A DNA stretch of 64,000 nucleotides from Bacteroidales bacterium. GTDB lineage: Bacteria; Bacteroidota; Bacteroidia; Bacteroidales; F082. Positions 52,784 to 62,345 of the stretch are shown here, piece after piece (the first letter of the stretch is position 1; each line of letters starts with the position of its first letter). The notes below the pieces were generated by a model that was not told the origin of the DNA, ran no database searches, and worked only from the letters and a program-made list of their open reading frames with translations. Location of the stretch: the NCBI GenBank assembly GCA_016284305.1, contig JAEEON010000074.1, forward strand, positions 124,001 to 188,000, written 5' to 3'. A program made the translations under genes and the position numbers.

Positions 52784-53926
52784 TTACATCCGCTTTAACA
52801 CTTTCCGTAGTTTATCTTCACGGGTGAGGCATTCATAGTCGCAGAATGTGATGCCCATGTAAGTGGCGATTTTCTTCAAATCTCCGGTAGGATCTTTTTT
52901 CAATGAGAAGATGTAGGAGTTGCAATCCACGCCCAACAAAACCTCTTTCAAGGCGCTTACCTTATAGACAATCTCGTTGAACATGCTTTCCGAGCTGATG
53001 CCGCTTTTGCACTCAATGACATGCAGTTGGTTGTTTTTGATGAAACTCACATCCAACTCGTTGTTATGCCTGATCTCCGTACACCCATCGATGCGCACCC
53101 CAACGGCGATGTCGTCGGGCTGTACCACTGTCTTGATGAGATAATAGACATATTCTTCAAACCATCCTCCTGTAAGATAATCCAGTTCCTGTTGGTTTAG
53201 AATCCCTTCTTCTTTTGGAGTGAAATTGATGTATTCCAAAAACTTTCCAAGATTTGGAATGGGAGTCATATTCTCTTTTACAGGATGTTCTGCCTCTTCT
53301 ATATTAAGATATTTCCAGCCCCGGTATTTCTCGCGCAACACATCCAGGATTTTGTATTCGCTGCTTCGTATCTGTTGTTTTGAGAATAGGTTAAACATCT
53401 GCCTTGACTGTGTCTCGTCAGAGATGGGCGGTTGTAAGGCATCAATGTCGTGGCTCAAGCCATAAGCTTCGAAATACTCGGCCAGGGTCATCCGGTAATG
53501 GATGGGGATGATCTCATCGTCATTGTCGTAGATGCTGTTATCAAAGATCGTTTTGACGATAAGGTTTTGGTGGGTTTGGATGTAGTAGAAAGTACTGTGA
53601 TAGTTGGAGAACACATGTTGCACCGACAGGGCCATGTATCGGGAACCTCCAGCTAGGTTAACATAGTACTCAGTGTCTTTATTGATGCCGTTGTTAATGG
53701 TTCGGCATATACGTTCGTAGGTATAGCTGTCGGAGTCGCGCCTGAGCACAATACGCTGCACCACCCCTGGGTCAACCTGGAGTATTTTGACCAAAGGGGT
53801 GATGCAGTCGAAGCTGTCGTTGGCCGAGACGAACAATAGTTGGTCGCCTTCTTCGAAGAACTCTTTGATGAAGAGGTAGGCGGCGACAGGATGTTCGCGG
53901 GTGATGATGTTGACCAGCGTCTTCAT
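52784..53926 (-). CDS. Stand-alone CARF/PD-(D/E)XK nuclease of the Card1/DUF1887 type
   Basis: This 380-residue protein has an N-terminal CARF domain (about 1-150) with the nucleotide-loop SANDS (34-38) and the NLAGGSRYMALS motif (90-101), a linker with winged-helix character, and a C-terminal restriction-type nuclease: Glu257/Glu258 (GWFEEYV), Asp292 (NELDV) and Glu305-Cys-Lys307 (IECKSG). The layout and catalytic spacing fit Card1/Can2 enzymes, which are switched on by cyclic oligoadenylate from type III CRISPR complexes to cut DNA or RNA. No cas gene or array is in this window. Its ATG overlaps the pgk stop by one base, so it is coupled to glycolysis. Confidence 0.88.
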   Translation of the reverse strand: MKTLVNIITREHPVAAYLFIKEFFEEGDQLLFVSANDSFDCITPLVKILQVDPGVVQRIVLRRDSDSYTYERICRTINNGINKDTEYYVNLAGGSRYMALSVQHVFSNYHSTFYYIQTHQNLIVKTIFDNSIYDNDDEIIPIHYRMTLAEYFEAYGLSHDIDALQPPISDETQSRQMFNLFSKQQIRSSEYKILDVLREKYRGWKYLNIEEAEHPVKENMTPIPNLGKFLEYINFTPKEEGILNQQELDYLTGGWFEEYVYYLIKTVVQPDDIAVGVRIDGCTEIRHNNELDVSFIKNNQLHVIECKSGISSESMFNEIVYKVSALKEVLLGVDCNSYIFSLKKDPTGDLKKIATYMGITFCDYECLTREDKLRKVLKRM

Positions 53927-55179
53927 TATTTCTTGATGGCTGCGATGCCAGGCAGTTCTTTGCCTTCGATGGCTTCGAGCAGGGCACCGCCACCAGTGCT
54001 GACGTAACTCACTCTGTCGGCCAGACCGAACTTGTTGATGGCACTGACAGTGTCGCCTCCACCGATCAAGGTATAGGCTCCGTTTTGTTCTGTTGCCTCC
54101 ACGCAGGCCTCGGCCAGGGCTTTGGAGCCTTCAGCGAACTTGTCGAACTCAAACACGCCGCATGGTCCGTTCCAGAGAACGGTTTTCGACTGTTTGATGA
54201 TACCGGCGTAGAACTTACGGCTTTCAGGACCGCAGTCCATGCCTTCCCAGCCGTCGGGAACGTTCATCGGATCGACCACCATGGTGTTGGCATCGTTGGA
54301 GAAGCTGTCGCCTGCCACCACGTCAAACGAGAGATAGAGGTTGATACCTTTTTGTTTGGCTTTTTCGATGATGTCGAGGGCGAGATCGAGTTTATCCTCC
54401 TCACAGATGGAGTTACCCACATGGCCTCCCAGAGCGCGTTTGAAGGTATAAGTCATGCCTCCACAGAGAATCAGGTTATCGACTTTTGTCATCAGGTTCT
54501 CGATGATTTCGATTTTGGTGGAGACCTTTGATCCACCCATGATGGCGGTGAAGGGGCGTTGAATCTCATTCATGACCTTGTTGACGGCAGCCACTTCCTT
54601 GGCCATCAGGTAACCAAACATCTTATGTTCGGCATCGAAATAGTCGGCGATGAGTGCGGTAGAAGCATGGGCACGGTGAGCGGTGCCAAAGGCGTCGTTG
54701 ATGTAGTAATCGCCGTAGCTTGCCAGAGTTTTGGTGAATTCCTTTTGTGAGGCTTTGATCGCCTTCTTGGCTTCGTCGTAACCCTCTTCTCCTTTTTCGA
54801 TGCCACGGGGCTTGCCTTCTTCCTCGGCATAGAAGCGGAGGTTCTCAAGCACCAACACCTCGCCAGGTTTCATGGCTGCCACTTGGTCAGCGGCTTTCAT
54901 GCAGTCGGTCGCAAATTGCACGGGACGGCCCAGCAACTCTTCCAGGTGAGCGATAATGGGTTTGATGGAATACTTTGGGTCAGGGTTCTTCTTTGGGCGG
55001 CCAAGATGCGACATCAGTACCACCATTCCCTTGTCGTTCAGCACCTTATTGATGGTTGGCAAGGCGGCACGCATACGAGTGTCGTCGGTGATGTTGAAGT
55101 TGTCGTCCAACGGGACGTTGAAGTCAACACGGATGACCACGTGTTTTTCTGCAAAGTTGATTTGATCGATGTTTACCAT
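53926..55179 (-). CDS. pgk: Phosphoglycerate kinase
   Basis: Pgk transfers phosphate between 1,3-bisphosphoglycerate and ADP in glycolysis. The 417-residue protein has the N-terminal [12 protein letters not shown] signature, [26 protein letters not shown] and the C-terminal nucleotide loop [13 protein letters not shown] followed by STGGGA. Its length is normal. It lies 45 bases after the diacylglycerol-kinase-like gene on the same strand, and its stop codon is shared with the start of the CARF nuclease gene (TAATG). Confidence 0.98.
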   Translation of the reverse strand: MVNIDQINFAEKHVVIRVDFNVPLDDNFNITDDTRMRAALPTINKVLNDKGMVVLMSHLGRPKKNPDPKYSIKPIIAHLEELLGRPVQFATDCMKAADQVAAMKPGEVLVLENLRFYAEEEGKPRGIEKGEEGYDEAKKAIKASQKEFTKTLASYGDYYINDAFGTAHRAHASTALIADYFDAEHKMFGYLMAKEVAAVNKVMNEIQRPFTAIMGGSKVSTKIEIIENLMTKVDNLILCGGMTYTFKRALGGHVGNSICEEDKLDLALDIIEKAKQKGINLYLSFDVVAGDSFSNDANTMVVDPMNVPDGWEGMDCGPESRKFYAGIIKQSKTVLWNGPCGVFEFDKFAEGSKALAEACVEATEQNGAYTLIGGGDTVSAINKFGLADRVSYVSTGGGALLEAIEGKELPGIAAIKK

Positions 55180-55224
55180 GTTATTAGTTTGTTGATTTAT
55201 GAATTATGATGATTGTTCCTTGTC

Positions 55225-56172
55225 TCATTTGATGATCATCTGGATAGCCTTTGGCATCATCTCGAAGTCGAATGGCGAGTTGGTCAAAGTTTCCCCTTCA
55301 GTCTCAAGCAGTAGCTTATGGGCCGGTATGGAGATGATGCGGATTTTCTTTCCCCGATAGGTGCTCACCTCTTTGAGTTTGTCGATGAAGGTTCCGTTAT
55401 AGAGGTTGTTGATGTTGGCGGCGAATTTCATCAGCCCCACTTTTTTGATGACGGTGATGTCGAACAACCCGTCGTCAGGGATGGCGTCGCGCATCATCAT
55501 CATGCCGCCTCCGTTGTATTTTCCGTTGCCTACCGATAGGCTTAAAATCTCATCGTCGAAAACCAACTGGTCATCCACCTCAAGTTGGATGTGGACACAC
55601 TTATAGTTGAGCAGGCAACTGGCTGTGCTGAGCATATAGCGCACGGAACCACCTTTGCCTTCGGCCTTCATTTTGTTGGTTCTTCCGCACACCATCTCGT
55701 CCAATCCAGTGCCAGCGGCATTCAGGAAATACCGCACCTGCGGATCGCCATGGTTAAAGTATGTCACTTTTCCAATATCATGTAAGAAGGATTTTCCCTC
55801 TTTGATGATTTTCACATTTTGTGGATAATCAAGAGGTATGTCGAACGTTCTTCGCCAATCGTTGCCTGTCCCAACGGGGATCACTCCCATCTGGATTTCT
55901 TGTGTAGGAAAACGTTGTTGGCTGAAGATGCCGTTGATGACCTCGTTGTTGGTACCATCACCGCCAATGGAGATGATTTTTTTATAGCCTTTCGTGTTGA
56001 TGTTGTCGCGGACAATTTCGATGGCATGACGGGGATGCGTTGTCTTAATCGCATCGAATTCGATTTGTTCTTGGAGTAAAAGTCGTTCTATCTCAGGCCA
56101 ATCCTTTTCACATTTGCGAATGGATGCGTTTGGATTAACAACGACTAACCACTTGTTTGTTGTTTCGCTCAT
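55225..56172 (-). CDS. Diacylglycerol kinase family lipid kinase (YegS/DgkB-like)
   Basis: This 315-residue protein has the DAGK catalytic domain: VVVNPNASIRKCEKDW at the start, GGDGTNNEVINGI (ATP-binding loop) and PVGTGNDWRR. The C-terminal domain holds the GDGLFD-like segment PDDGLFDITVI. It would phosphorylate diacylglycerol or a related lipid at the inner membrane. I start at the ATG 56172 (MSETTNKW), because the upstream extension to 56247 crosses the TATCTTTG promoter. Its role beside pgk is not obvious. Confidence 0.9.
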   Translation of the reverse strand: MSETTNKWLVVVNPNASIRKCEKDWPEIERLLLQEQIEFDAIKTTHPRHAIEIVRDNINTKGYKKIISIGGDGTNNEVINGIFSQQRFPTQEIQMGVIPVGTGNDWRRTFDIPLDYPQNVKIIKEGKSFLHDIGKVTYFNHGDPQVRYFLNAAGTGLDEMVCGRTNKMKAEGKGGSVRYMLSTASCLLNYKCVHIQLEVDDQLVFDDEILSLSVGNGKYNGGGMMMMRDAIPDDGLFDITVIKKVGLMKFAANINNLYNGTFIDKLKEVSTYRGKKIRIISIPAHKLLLETEGETLTNSPFDFEMMPKAIQMIIK

Positions 56173-56193
56173 TCTTATGAACCAATTTTGCTC

Positions 56194-56201
56194 CAAAGAT
56201 A
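56194..56201 (-). promoter_or_regulatory. Bacteroidetes -7 box for the lipid kinase gene
   Basis: The minus strand reads TATCTTTG 21 bases before the ATG at 56172. It supports the shorter start and may also serve pgk and the CARF nuclease gene. Confidence 0.6.
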
Positions 56202-56262
56202 AGAAGGTTTTGTTTATGAACAAGCTTGTAAAAAAGAAAATCGTCATATCAAATAAATGTTG

Positions 56263-56270
56263 TATCTTTG
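56263..56270 (+). promoter_or_regulatory. Bacteroidetes -7 box for the lipoprotein gene at 56294
   Basis: TATCTTTG lies 23 bases before the ATG at 56294, divergent from the lipid-kinase promoter. Confidence 0.6.
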
Positions 56271-56293
56271 ACGCTTTAAAAATTAATTAAATA

Positions 56294-57319
56294 ATGAAGG
56301 TACTAAGAACGCTATTTTTACCATTTTTCGCTCTGTGTTATTTTTTTCAGTCATGCAGCACTGAAGTTGATTTATATTCTGATTATAAGGATATTACAGT
56401 AGTTTATGGTTTGTTGGACTATAGCAAAGACACTAATTTTATCAAGATCAACAAGGCTTTTTTGGGACCTGGAAACGCGCTTGACATCGCTTTGATTGAT
56501 GACTCGTGCAATTATCCAGGCAAGTTAAATTGCCGAATCATCGAGTCAAGAGCCTCTGCCGAAGGTTCTACTTATACTCAGACAAGGGTATTAAACTTGG
56601 ATACCATCACTGTTCACAACAAGCAATTAGGTATTTTTTATGCCCCTGATCAGCTAGTGTATTACACCACAGACCGGATTAACCCTAACAATTCCCGTTA
56701 CAAATATATGTACACGTTGGAAATTGACCGTGGCGACACCATTTTGACAGCCTCCAGCGCTGTGGTTGGCGGAGAACGTTTTGCCATTCCGCAAGCCATC
56801 ATGAGTTTCTCCACCGTAACACCTTCAGGTACACTTAAATGGACCGAGTGTCCTAATGCGGTCGTCTATGATGCCAGCGTTGAATTCCGTTATGTTGAAG
56901 TTTGGAATGGAAACGACACCGTGCCTCGTTCCATCAATATGGAGATGGGTTATTATCCGCTATCCTCACTCCTCTATGAATTTGGCAATTATAGCCTCTC
57001 TTACCCCAATGCCAGTTTCTACGATAAATTGAAAAGATCTATGGGAGCCGATACCTTGAACTCCAACGTGGAGCGTTTGGTGTTTGAACCCTCTTTGACC
57101 ATTAAAATATCCGCTGGTGGAGTCGAACTGTACAACTTCATTTCTGTCAACGGTCCTTCTAGTAGCATCGTCCAAAGCATTCCTGAATATTCCAATGTGA
57201 ACGGCGGTTACGGCGTGTTTTCATCGCGTACCACGATACAAAAAGACGTTCGACTGTCTGCTCAAACATTCACCGAACTTATGAGACATGAAAATTGGAG
57301 GTTCAGGCAGGCACAGTGA
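56294..57319 (+). CDS. Lipoprotein of unknown function, resembling DUF4249 proteins
   Basis: This 341-residue lipoprotein (lipobox FQSC) is beta-rich. The N-terminal part (ITVVYGLLDYSKDTNFIKINKAF) and the C-terminal NGGYGVFSSRTTIQ resemble DUF4249 lipoproteins, which often accompany TonB-dependent receptors in Bacteroidetes, but no receptor is adjacent here. The assignment rests on these short resemblances only. It has its own promoter and is followed 62 bases later by mutA. Confidence 0.7.
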   Translation: MKVLRTLFLPFFALCYFFQSCSTEVDLYSDYKDITVVYGLLDYSKDTNFIKINKAFLGPGNALDIALIDDSCNYPGKLNCRIIESRASAEGSTYTQTRVLNLDTITVHNKQLGIFYAPDQLVYYTTDRINPNNSRYKYMYTLEIDRGDTILTASSAVVGGERFAIPQAIMSFSTVTPSGTLKWTECPNAVVYDASVEFRYVEVWNGNDTVPRSINMEMGYYPLSSLLYEFGNYSLSYPNASFYDKLKRSMGADTLNSNVERLVFEPSLTIKISAGGVELYNFISVNGPSSSIVQSIPEYSNVNGGYGVFSSRTTIQKDVRLSAQTFTELMRHENWRFRQAQ

Positions 57320-57381
57320 GGGAGTGAAAACTGCGAGCCATCAACAAAGTTAATTGTAAATTAAGTTTTAAAACATAAAAT

Positions 57382-59232
57382 ATGGAAAACAACAAAAGAC
57401 TCTTTGAGGAATTTCCACCGGTGACCACCGAACAATGGGAAGCGGTTATCCAAAAGGACCTCAAGGGTGCCGACTACAACAAGAAATTGGTCTGGAAGAC
57501 GGCAGAAGGTTTCCCGGTGAAGCCTTACTATCGTGCTGAGGACCTGAAAAACATTTCATGGATTGGCGTGATGCCCGACCAGTTCCCCTATGTCCGCGGC
57601 AACAAAGCCCTGGAAAACCACTGGCTAGTCCGTCAAGACATCCTCGTTACCGATGTGAAAGAGGCCAACGCTAAGGCCCTTGACGCCATCAAGCGTGGTG
57701 CCACCTCCATCGGATTTAAATTGGAATACGATAAGGCTTACAATCCAATCGAGATTTCGACTTTGCTTAACGGCATTGACCAAAAGACGGTTGAGATTAA
57801 CTTGTTCAACAACAAGTATCACTTACCTCTGTTGGAGATGCTCTCGAAAGTGCCAGGTATCAAGGGTTCGTTGAATTATGATCCGTTGATGCGTTATCTG
57901 CGTCGTGGTGTTTGGTATGTCACCGAAAACACGGACATGGAGCTGGCATACATCATGGTGAAAGCTGAGATTCCTGGCTTCCATACCATCGGTGTCAACA
58001 GTCATGTGCTCACCAATGCTGGTGCCACCATCGTGCAAGAGATGGCCGTTTCGTTGGCTATCGGAGTGGAATACCTCGACCGTTTGACGGAGAAAGGTCT
58101 CACCATTGACGAGATTGCACCCAAGATGCGCTTCAACCTGGCGGTGGGTCAAAACTACTTCATGGAGATGGCCAAGATGCGTGCTTACCGTATGCTTTGG
58201 GCCGACATCGTGAAGGCCTACGGCGGCAAGGAAGAAAACGCCAAGATGCACATCCACGCTTGCAATGCTGAGTTGGGCATGAGCCTCTATGACGCTTACG
58301 TCAACATGCTGCGTTCGACCACTGGAACCATGTCGGCTGTCTTGGGCGGTGTTGACTCATTCTGCGTCACTCCGTTCGATGCCATCTTTGAAAAGCCTAC
58401 CGACTTCGCCGATCGTATCGCACGCAACCAACAGCTGATCTTGAAAGAAGAATCGCATTTCGACAAGGTGGCCGATCCCGCCGCCGGTTCTTACTATATC
58501 GAGAACCTCACCGATTCGTTGGCCAAAGCTGCTTGGAACCTCTTCCTGCAAATCCAGGACGAAGGTGGCTATCTCGCCGCTGTGCGTAAAGGCAGCATCC
58601 AAGCCTTCATCAAGGAAAGCGCCACCAAGAAGTTCAGCAACGTGGCTACCCGTCGCGAGACCATTCTTGGAACCAACCAGTTCCCCAACTTCACCGAAAC
58701 GATGAAGTTCACGCCTGAAGCTTGGGTGTTTGGGGCTGACGACCGTCGTGCTGAGGATGCCGAAGTCGAGACCATCGTCACCTTCCGTGCTGCACAACAG
58801 TTTGAGAAGCTGCGTTATGCCACTGACGTCTATGCCCAAGACCACAAACGTCCCGTGGCTTGGATGTTCACTTATGGCAACTTGGCCATGCTGAAGGCAC
58901 GCGCCAATTTCGCCTCTAACTTCTTTGCTTGCGCTGGTTTTCAAGTGGTTGACAACGCAGGCTTCAAGACCTTGGACGACGGTATCGCTGCCGCCCGTGA
59001 GGTGAAGCCTGAGATTGTGGTCATCTGTTCCTCCGATGAGGAATATGGCGAAGGCAACGCCCTCAAAATCTTCGAGGCCTTGAAGGACGAGACTATCGTG
59101 GTGCTCGCCGGTAATCCCGAAGGCACCGCCGATATCCTCAAAGAAGCAGGCATGAAGTATTTCATCCACGTGAGAAGCAATGTCCTCGAGACTCTTCAGG
59201 ATTTCCAAAAACAATTAGGTGTAACCAAATGA
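57382..59232 (+). CDS. mutA: Methylmalonyl-CoA mutase small (beta) subunit
   Basis: This 616-residue protein is the non-catalytic partner of MutB in the B12-dependent conversion between succinyl-CoA and methylmalonyl-CoA, used in propionate formation. It has the TIM-barrel region with [19 protein letters not shown] and the [22 protein letters not shown] segment. The C-terminal domain lacks the DxHxxG cobalamin motif, as expected for the small subunit. mutB follows after 19 bases. The symbol follows common Bacteroidales usage. Confidence 0.95.
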   Translation: MENNKRLFEEFPPVTTEQWEAVIQKDLKGADYNKKLVWKTAEGFPVKPYYRAEDLKNISWIGVMPDQFPYVRGNKALENHWLVRQDILVTDVKEANAKALDAIKRGATSIGFKLEYDKAYNPIEISTLLNGIDQKTVEINLFNNKYHLPLLEMLSKVPGIKGSLNYDPLMRYLRRGVWYVTENTDMELAYIMVKAEIPGFHTIGVNSHVLTNAGATIVQEMAVSLAIGVEYLDRLTEKGLTIDEIAPKMRFNLAVGQNYFMEMAKMRAYRMLWADIVKAYGGKEENAKMHIHACNAELGMSLYDAYVNMLRSTTGTMSAVLGGVDSFCVTPFDAIFEKPTDFADRIARNQQLILKEESHFDKVADPAAGSYYIENLTDSLAKAAWNLFLQIQDEGGYLAAVRKGSIQAFIKESATKKFSNVATRRETILGTNQFPNFTETMKFTPEAWVFGADDRRAEDAEVETIVTFRAAQQFEKLRYATDVYAQDHKRPVAWMFTYGNLAMLKARANFASNFFACAGFQVVDNAGFKTLDDGIAAAREVKPEIVVICSSDEEYGEGNALKIFEALKDETIVVLAGNPEGTADILKEAGMKYFIHVRSNVLETLQDFQKQLGVTK

Positions 59233-59251
59233 TGCGAGACTGAGAAAGGAA

Positions 59252-61396
59252 ATGTATATGAGACCGAATTTCAAAGATATCAATATCAACGCTATTCCAA
59301 AAGGTCAAGGCACTATGCCTCAAGGTGAGCCTTGGGAGACCTCGGAACATATCATGGTGAAGCCCGCTTATACAGAAAAGGACCTGGAGGGCATGGAACA
59401 TCTTAACTATGCTGCAGGTATCGCTCCTTATCTGCGTGGACCTTATTCCACCATGTACGTGATGCGTCCTTGGACCATCCGTCAGTACGCTGGCTTCTCC
59501 ACAGCTGAGGAGTCGAACGCTTTCTATCGTCGTAACATCGCTGCTGGTCAGAAAGGTCTGTCCGTGGCCTTCGACTTGGCTACTCACCGCGGCTATGATG
59601 CCGACCATGAACGTGTCATGGGCGATGTGGGTAAGGCTGGCGTGAGCATCTGCTCCGTTGAAGACATGAAGGTGCTGTTCGACCAGATCCCGCTCAACAA
59701 GATGTCCGTCTCTATGACCATGAACGGTGCTGTGTTGCCCATCCTCGCTTTCTATATCGTGGCCGCCCTTGAACAAGGTGCCAAGTATGAGGAGTTGCAA
59801 GGCACCATTCAAAACGATATTTTAAAGGAGTTCATGGTGCGTAACACCTATATTTATCCTCCTGAGTTCTCGATGCGCATCATCGCCGACATCTTCGAGT
59901 TCACCTCGCAGAACATGCCGAAGTTCAACTCGATCTCCATCTCTGGCTACCATATGCAAGAGGCGGGTGCCACTTCCGACATTGAGATGGCCTACACCTT
60001 GGCCGACGGCTGGGATTATCTCCGCACGGGTGTCAAGGCTGGTTTGGACATCGATGCTTTCGCTCCCCGTCTGTCGTTCTTCTGGTGTTCAGGCATGAAC
60101 CACTTCATGGAGATTGCCAAGATGAGGGCCGCACGTATGATTTGGGCCAAGATTGTCAAGACCTTCAACCCGAAGAACGAGAAATCATTGGCACTGCGTA
60201 CGCATACCCAAACTTCTGGTTGGTCACTTACCGAGCAAGATCCGTTCAACAACGTGGCCAGAACCTGTATCGAAGCTATGGGTGCCGCTCTGGGTCACAC
60301 CCAGTCACTGCACACCAACGCCCTGGACGAGGCCATCGCCTTGCCCACCGATTTCAGCGCCCGTATCGCCCGTAACACCCAGATCTACATCCAGGAAGAG
60401 ACCAATATCTGCCGTGTGGTGGATCCATGGGCAGGCTCCTACTATGTGGAGTCGCTCACCCGCGATCTCTATGAACGCGCATGGGGTCACATCCAAGAAG
60501 TGGAAGCCATGGGTGGCATGGCCAAGGCCATTGAGACCGGTCTGCCAAAAATGCGTATCGAAGAGGCCGCAGCCCGCAAGCAAGCCAAGATCGACTCGGG
60601 TCGCGAGACCATCGTGGGCATTAACAAGTACCGCCTCGACCATGAGGATCCGATCGAGACCTTGGAGGTGGACAATACCGCTGTGCGTGAGTCACAGATC
60701 AAACGTCTGAAGGAACTCCGTGCCAACCGCAACGAAGCCGACGTGCAACGTTGCCTGGAGGCCATCACCAAGTGTGCCGAGACCGGTGAGGGTAACCTCC
60801 TTGCCTTGGCCATCGAGGCTGCCAAAGTTCGCGCTACTTTGGGTGAGATTTCCATGGCTTGCGAGAAAGTCGCTGGTCGTTACAAAGCAGTTATCCGTTC
60901 AATTTCAGGAGTGTATTCTATGGAAACGAAAAATGACGCACGTTTCGCCGAAGCTGTTGCCAAGGCTGACGAATTTGCCAAGTTAGAAGGTCGCCGTCCG
61001 CGTATCATGATCGCTAAGATGGGTCAGGACGGTCACGACCGTGGCGCTAAGGTAGTGGCTACCGGTTATGCCGACATCGGTTTCGACGTCGATATGGGTC
61101 CGTTGTTCCAGACCCCTGCCGAGGCTGCCAAGCAAGCCGTGGAGAACGACGTCCACATTCTTGGCGTGAGCTCTTTGGCTGCTGGCCATAAGACTCTGGT
61201 GCCTCAGGTCATCGCTGAGCTGGAGAAGCTGGGCCGTCCCGACATCATGGTCACCGTGGGTGGCGTGATTCCTGCACAGGACTACCAGTTCCTCTACGAC
61301 GCCGGTGCCGTGGCCATCTTCGGTCCTGGAACCGTCATCAGCGATTCAGCCATCAAGATGCTGGATCTGCTGATCGCCGCACGCAAACAGGCCTAA
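59252..61396 (+). CDS. mutB: Methylmalonyl-CoA mutase large (alpha) subunit
   Basis: This 714-residue catalytic subunit has the substrate barrel ([39 protein letters not shown]) and a C-terminal cobalamin domain with the base-off His motif DGHDRG followed by the GxVxPxQ-like GGVIPAQD. Its length is normal for the family. The start may be 59252 or the Met two codons later. The gene ends just before a dispersed hairpin repeat and a terminator, so mutAB is one transcription unit. No epimerase or MeaB is in the window. Confidence 0.97.
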   Translation: MYMRPNFKDININAIPKGQGTMPQGEPWETSEHIMVKPAYTEKDLEGMEHLNYAAGIAPYLRGPYSTMYVMRPWTIRQYAGFSTAEESNAFYRRNIAAGQKGLSVAFDLATHRGYDADHERVMGDVGKAGVSICSVEDMKVLFDQIPLNKMSVSMTMNGAVLPILAFYIVAALEQGAKYEELQGTIQNDILKEFMVRNTYIYPPEFSMRIIADIFEFTSQNMPKFNSISISGYHMQEAGATSDIEMAYTLADGWDYLRTGVKAGLDIDAFAPRLSFFWCSGMNHFMEIAKMRAARMIWAKIVKTFNPKNEKSLALRTHTQTSGWSLTEQDPFNNVARTCIEAMGAALGHTQSLHTNALDEAIALPTDFSARIARNTQIYIQEETNICRVVDPWAGSYYVESLTRDLYERAWGHIQEVEAMGGMAKAIETGLPKMRIEEAAARKQAKIDSGRETIVGINKYRLDHEDPIETLEVDNTAVRESQIKRLKELRANRNEADVQRCLEAITKCAETGEGNLLALAIEAAKVRATLGEISMACEKVAGRYKAVIRSISGVYSMETKNDARFAEAVAKADEFAKLEGRRPRIMIAKMGQDGHDRGAKVVATGYADIGFDVDMGPLFQTPAEAAKQAVENDVHILGVSSLAAGHKTLVPQVIAELEKLGRPDIMVTVGGVIPAQDYQFLYDAGAVAIFGPGTVISDSAIKMLDLLIAARKQA

Positions 61397-61403
61397 TAGC
61401 CAC

Positions 61404-61432
61404 GCTTCGCGTCATTGCGAGCGCAGCGAAGC
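61404..61432. repeat. Dispersed hairpin repeat after mutB
   Basis: GCTTCGC (61404-61410) pairs with GCGAAGC (61426-61432). The intervening GTCATTGCGAGCGCA and following AATCC match a type of intergenic repeat seen in many unrelated bacterial genomes. It stands eight bases after the mutB stop. Confidence 0.6.
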
Positions 61433-61460
61433 AATCCAACCAGACATGAAATGGTTTGAA

Positions 61461-61490
61461 AAATCCCGTCAGCGATGGCGGGATTTATTT
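61461..61490 (+). terminator. Terminator hairpin of mutAB
   Basis: AAATCCCG (61461-61468) pairs with CGGGATTT (61479-61486) around TCAGCGATGG, followed by ATTTCT. It matches the EF-G2 terminator at 27695 except for a compensated T-A to C-G pair and one loop base. Confidence 0.75.
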
Positions 61491-61560
61491 CTATGTGACA
61501 ATCAAGCAATCTTGAAAGCTGTTGAGGAGATAAGGAATAATCCCGAAAAACAAAATTTTT

Positions 61561-61575
61561 CAATAAAATTTATTG
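61561..61575. promoter_or_regulatory. Palindromic candidate operator of higBA
   Basis: A perfect inverted repeat, CAATAAA-A-TTTATTG, sits directly upstream. Its last three bases are the TTG of the -33 element of the higBA promoter. HigA antitoxins usually repress their own operon through such sites. Confidence 0.55.
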
Positions 61576-61593
61576 TATTTCAAAATTAGTTAC

Positions 61594-61601
61594 TACTTTT
61601 G
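61594..61601 (+). promoter_or_regulatory. Bacteroidetes promoter for higBA
   Basis: TACTTTTG with TTG at 61573-61575, 18 bases upstream, fits the -33/-7 pattern. The ATG at 61610 is only eight bases downstream, so the message would be almost leaderless. Confidence 0.6.
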
Positions 61602-61609
61602 CAGTCACT

Positions 61610-61909
61610 ATGAGAATCGTATCACATAAAAGATTGGTTGATTTTTACGAATCAGAAGGCCATTCCGATGCGAAGACGGCCTTGGAACGCTGGTATGAAA
61701 TCACCGAAGAAGCGGAATGGAAAAACCTTTCGGATATCAAGGTTGATTTTCCGGCAACGGACTATGTTGGGAATCAACGTTATGTGTTCAATATCAGGGG
61801 AAACAAATACCGTCTTGTGGTGGTGGTGAAATTCACGATAGGCCATGTGTTTATTCGGTTTGTGGGCACCCATAGCGATTATGACAAAATTGATGTTTCA
61901 ACAATATAG
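61610..61909 (+). CDS. higB: HigB-type toxin (mRNA interferase, RelE superfamily)
   Basis: This 99-residue protein matches the HigB toxin family of the YafO/HigB type: an N-terminal helical pair (KRLVDFYESEGHSDAKTALERWYEIT), then beta strands with QRYVFNIRGNKYRLVVVVKF and the C-terminal VFIRFVGTHSDYDKID, where the His and Tyr fit the active-site end. Such toxins cut mRNA on the ribosome. Toxin-first order with an antitoxin 12 bases downstream is the usual HigBA layout. Confidence 0.92.
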   Translation: MRIVSHKRLVDFYESEGHSDAKTALERWYEITEEAEWKNLSDIKVDFPATDYVGNQRYVFNIRGNKYRLVVVVKFTIGHVFIRFVGTHSDYDKIDVSTI

Positions 61910-61921
61910 GAGAAAAGCGAC

Positions 61922-62284
61922 ATGAGCAAAATCACGAAAGAACAGTACGAATTTGCATTGGAGAGAATCGAAGAATTGTTGCCGCTGGTGACGGACGAGA
62001 CACCCGCCAACGACCGCAACGCCATCGAATTGACGATGATGTCGGATGTCGTAATCGAATACGAGAAGGAGCATTATCCCATCGAGAAGCCGTCTGTGGC
62101 CGATTTGATAGAATTGTCGCTCGAAGAAAAAAAGATGACACAGAAGCAGTTAGCTTTTCTTATCGGCGTAAGTCCTTCGCGAATCAACGACTATGTGACT
62201 GGTAGGGCAGAACCAACCTTGAAAATCGCCCGCCTACTTTGCCGCACTTTGAACATTACGCCAGCTGCGATGTTAGGGTGCTGA
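61922..62284 (+). CDS. higA: HigA-type antitoxin, helix-turn-helix protein
   Basis: This 120-residue protein has an N-terminal helical part (EQYEFALERIEELLPLV) that probably wraps the toxin and a C-terminal HTH_3/Xre domain (KKMTQKQLAFLIGVSPSRINDYVTGRAEPTLKIARLL). It should neutralise HigB and repress the operon through the palindrome at 61561-61575. The final residues PAAMLGC end in a Cys, with no sign of truncation. Confidence 0.92.
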   Translation: MSKITKEQYEFALERIEELLPLVTDETPANDRNAIELTMMSDVVIEYEKEHYPIEKPSVADLIELSLEEKKMTQKQLAFLIGVSPSRINDYVTGRAEPTLKIARLLCRTLNITPAAMLGC

Positions 62285-62345
62285 AAAATTTTACTATATG
62301 AAAAATTTATTTCATAATTTCGCAATTGATTAAAGATTTAAAAAA

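Noticed and set aside
52784-53926. Evidence for a type III CRISPR system in this window.
   Set aside because: Only the accessory-type nuclease is present; there is no Cas10, Csm/Cmr gene, Cas1/Cas2 or repeat-spacer array.
61446-61589. A 47-codon open frame between mutB and higB.
   Set aside because: It runs through the terminator hairpin, has no promoter box or recognisable product, and overlaps the higBA control palindrome.
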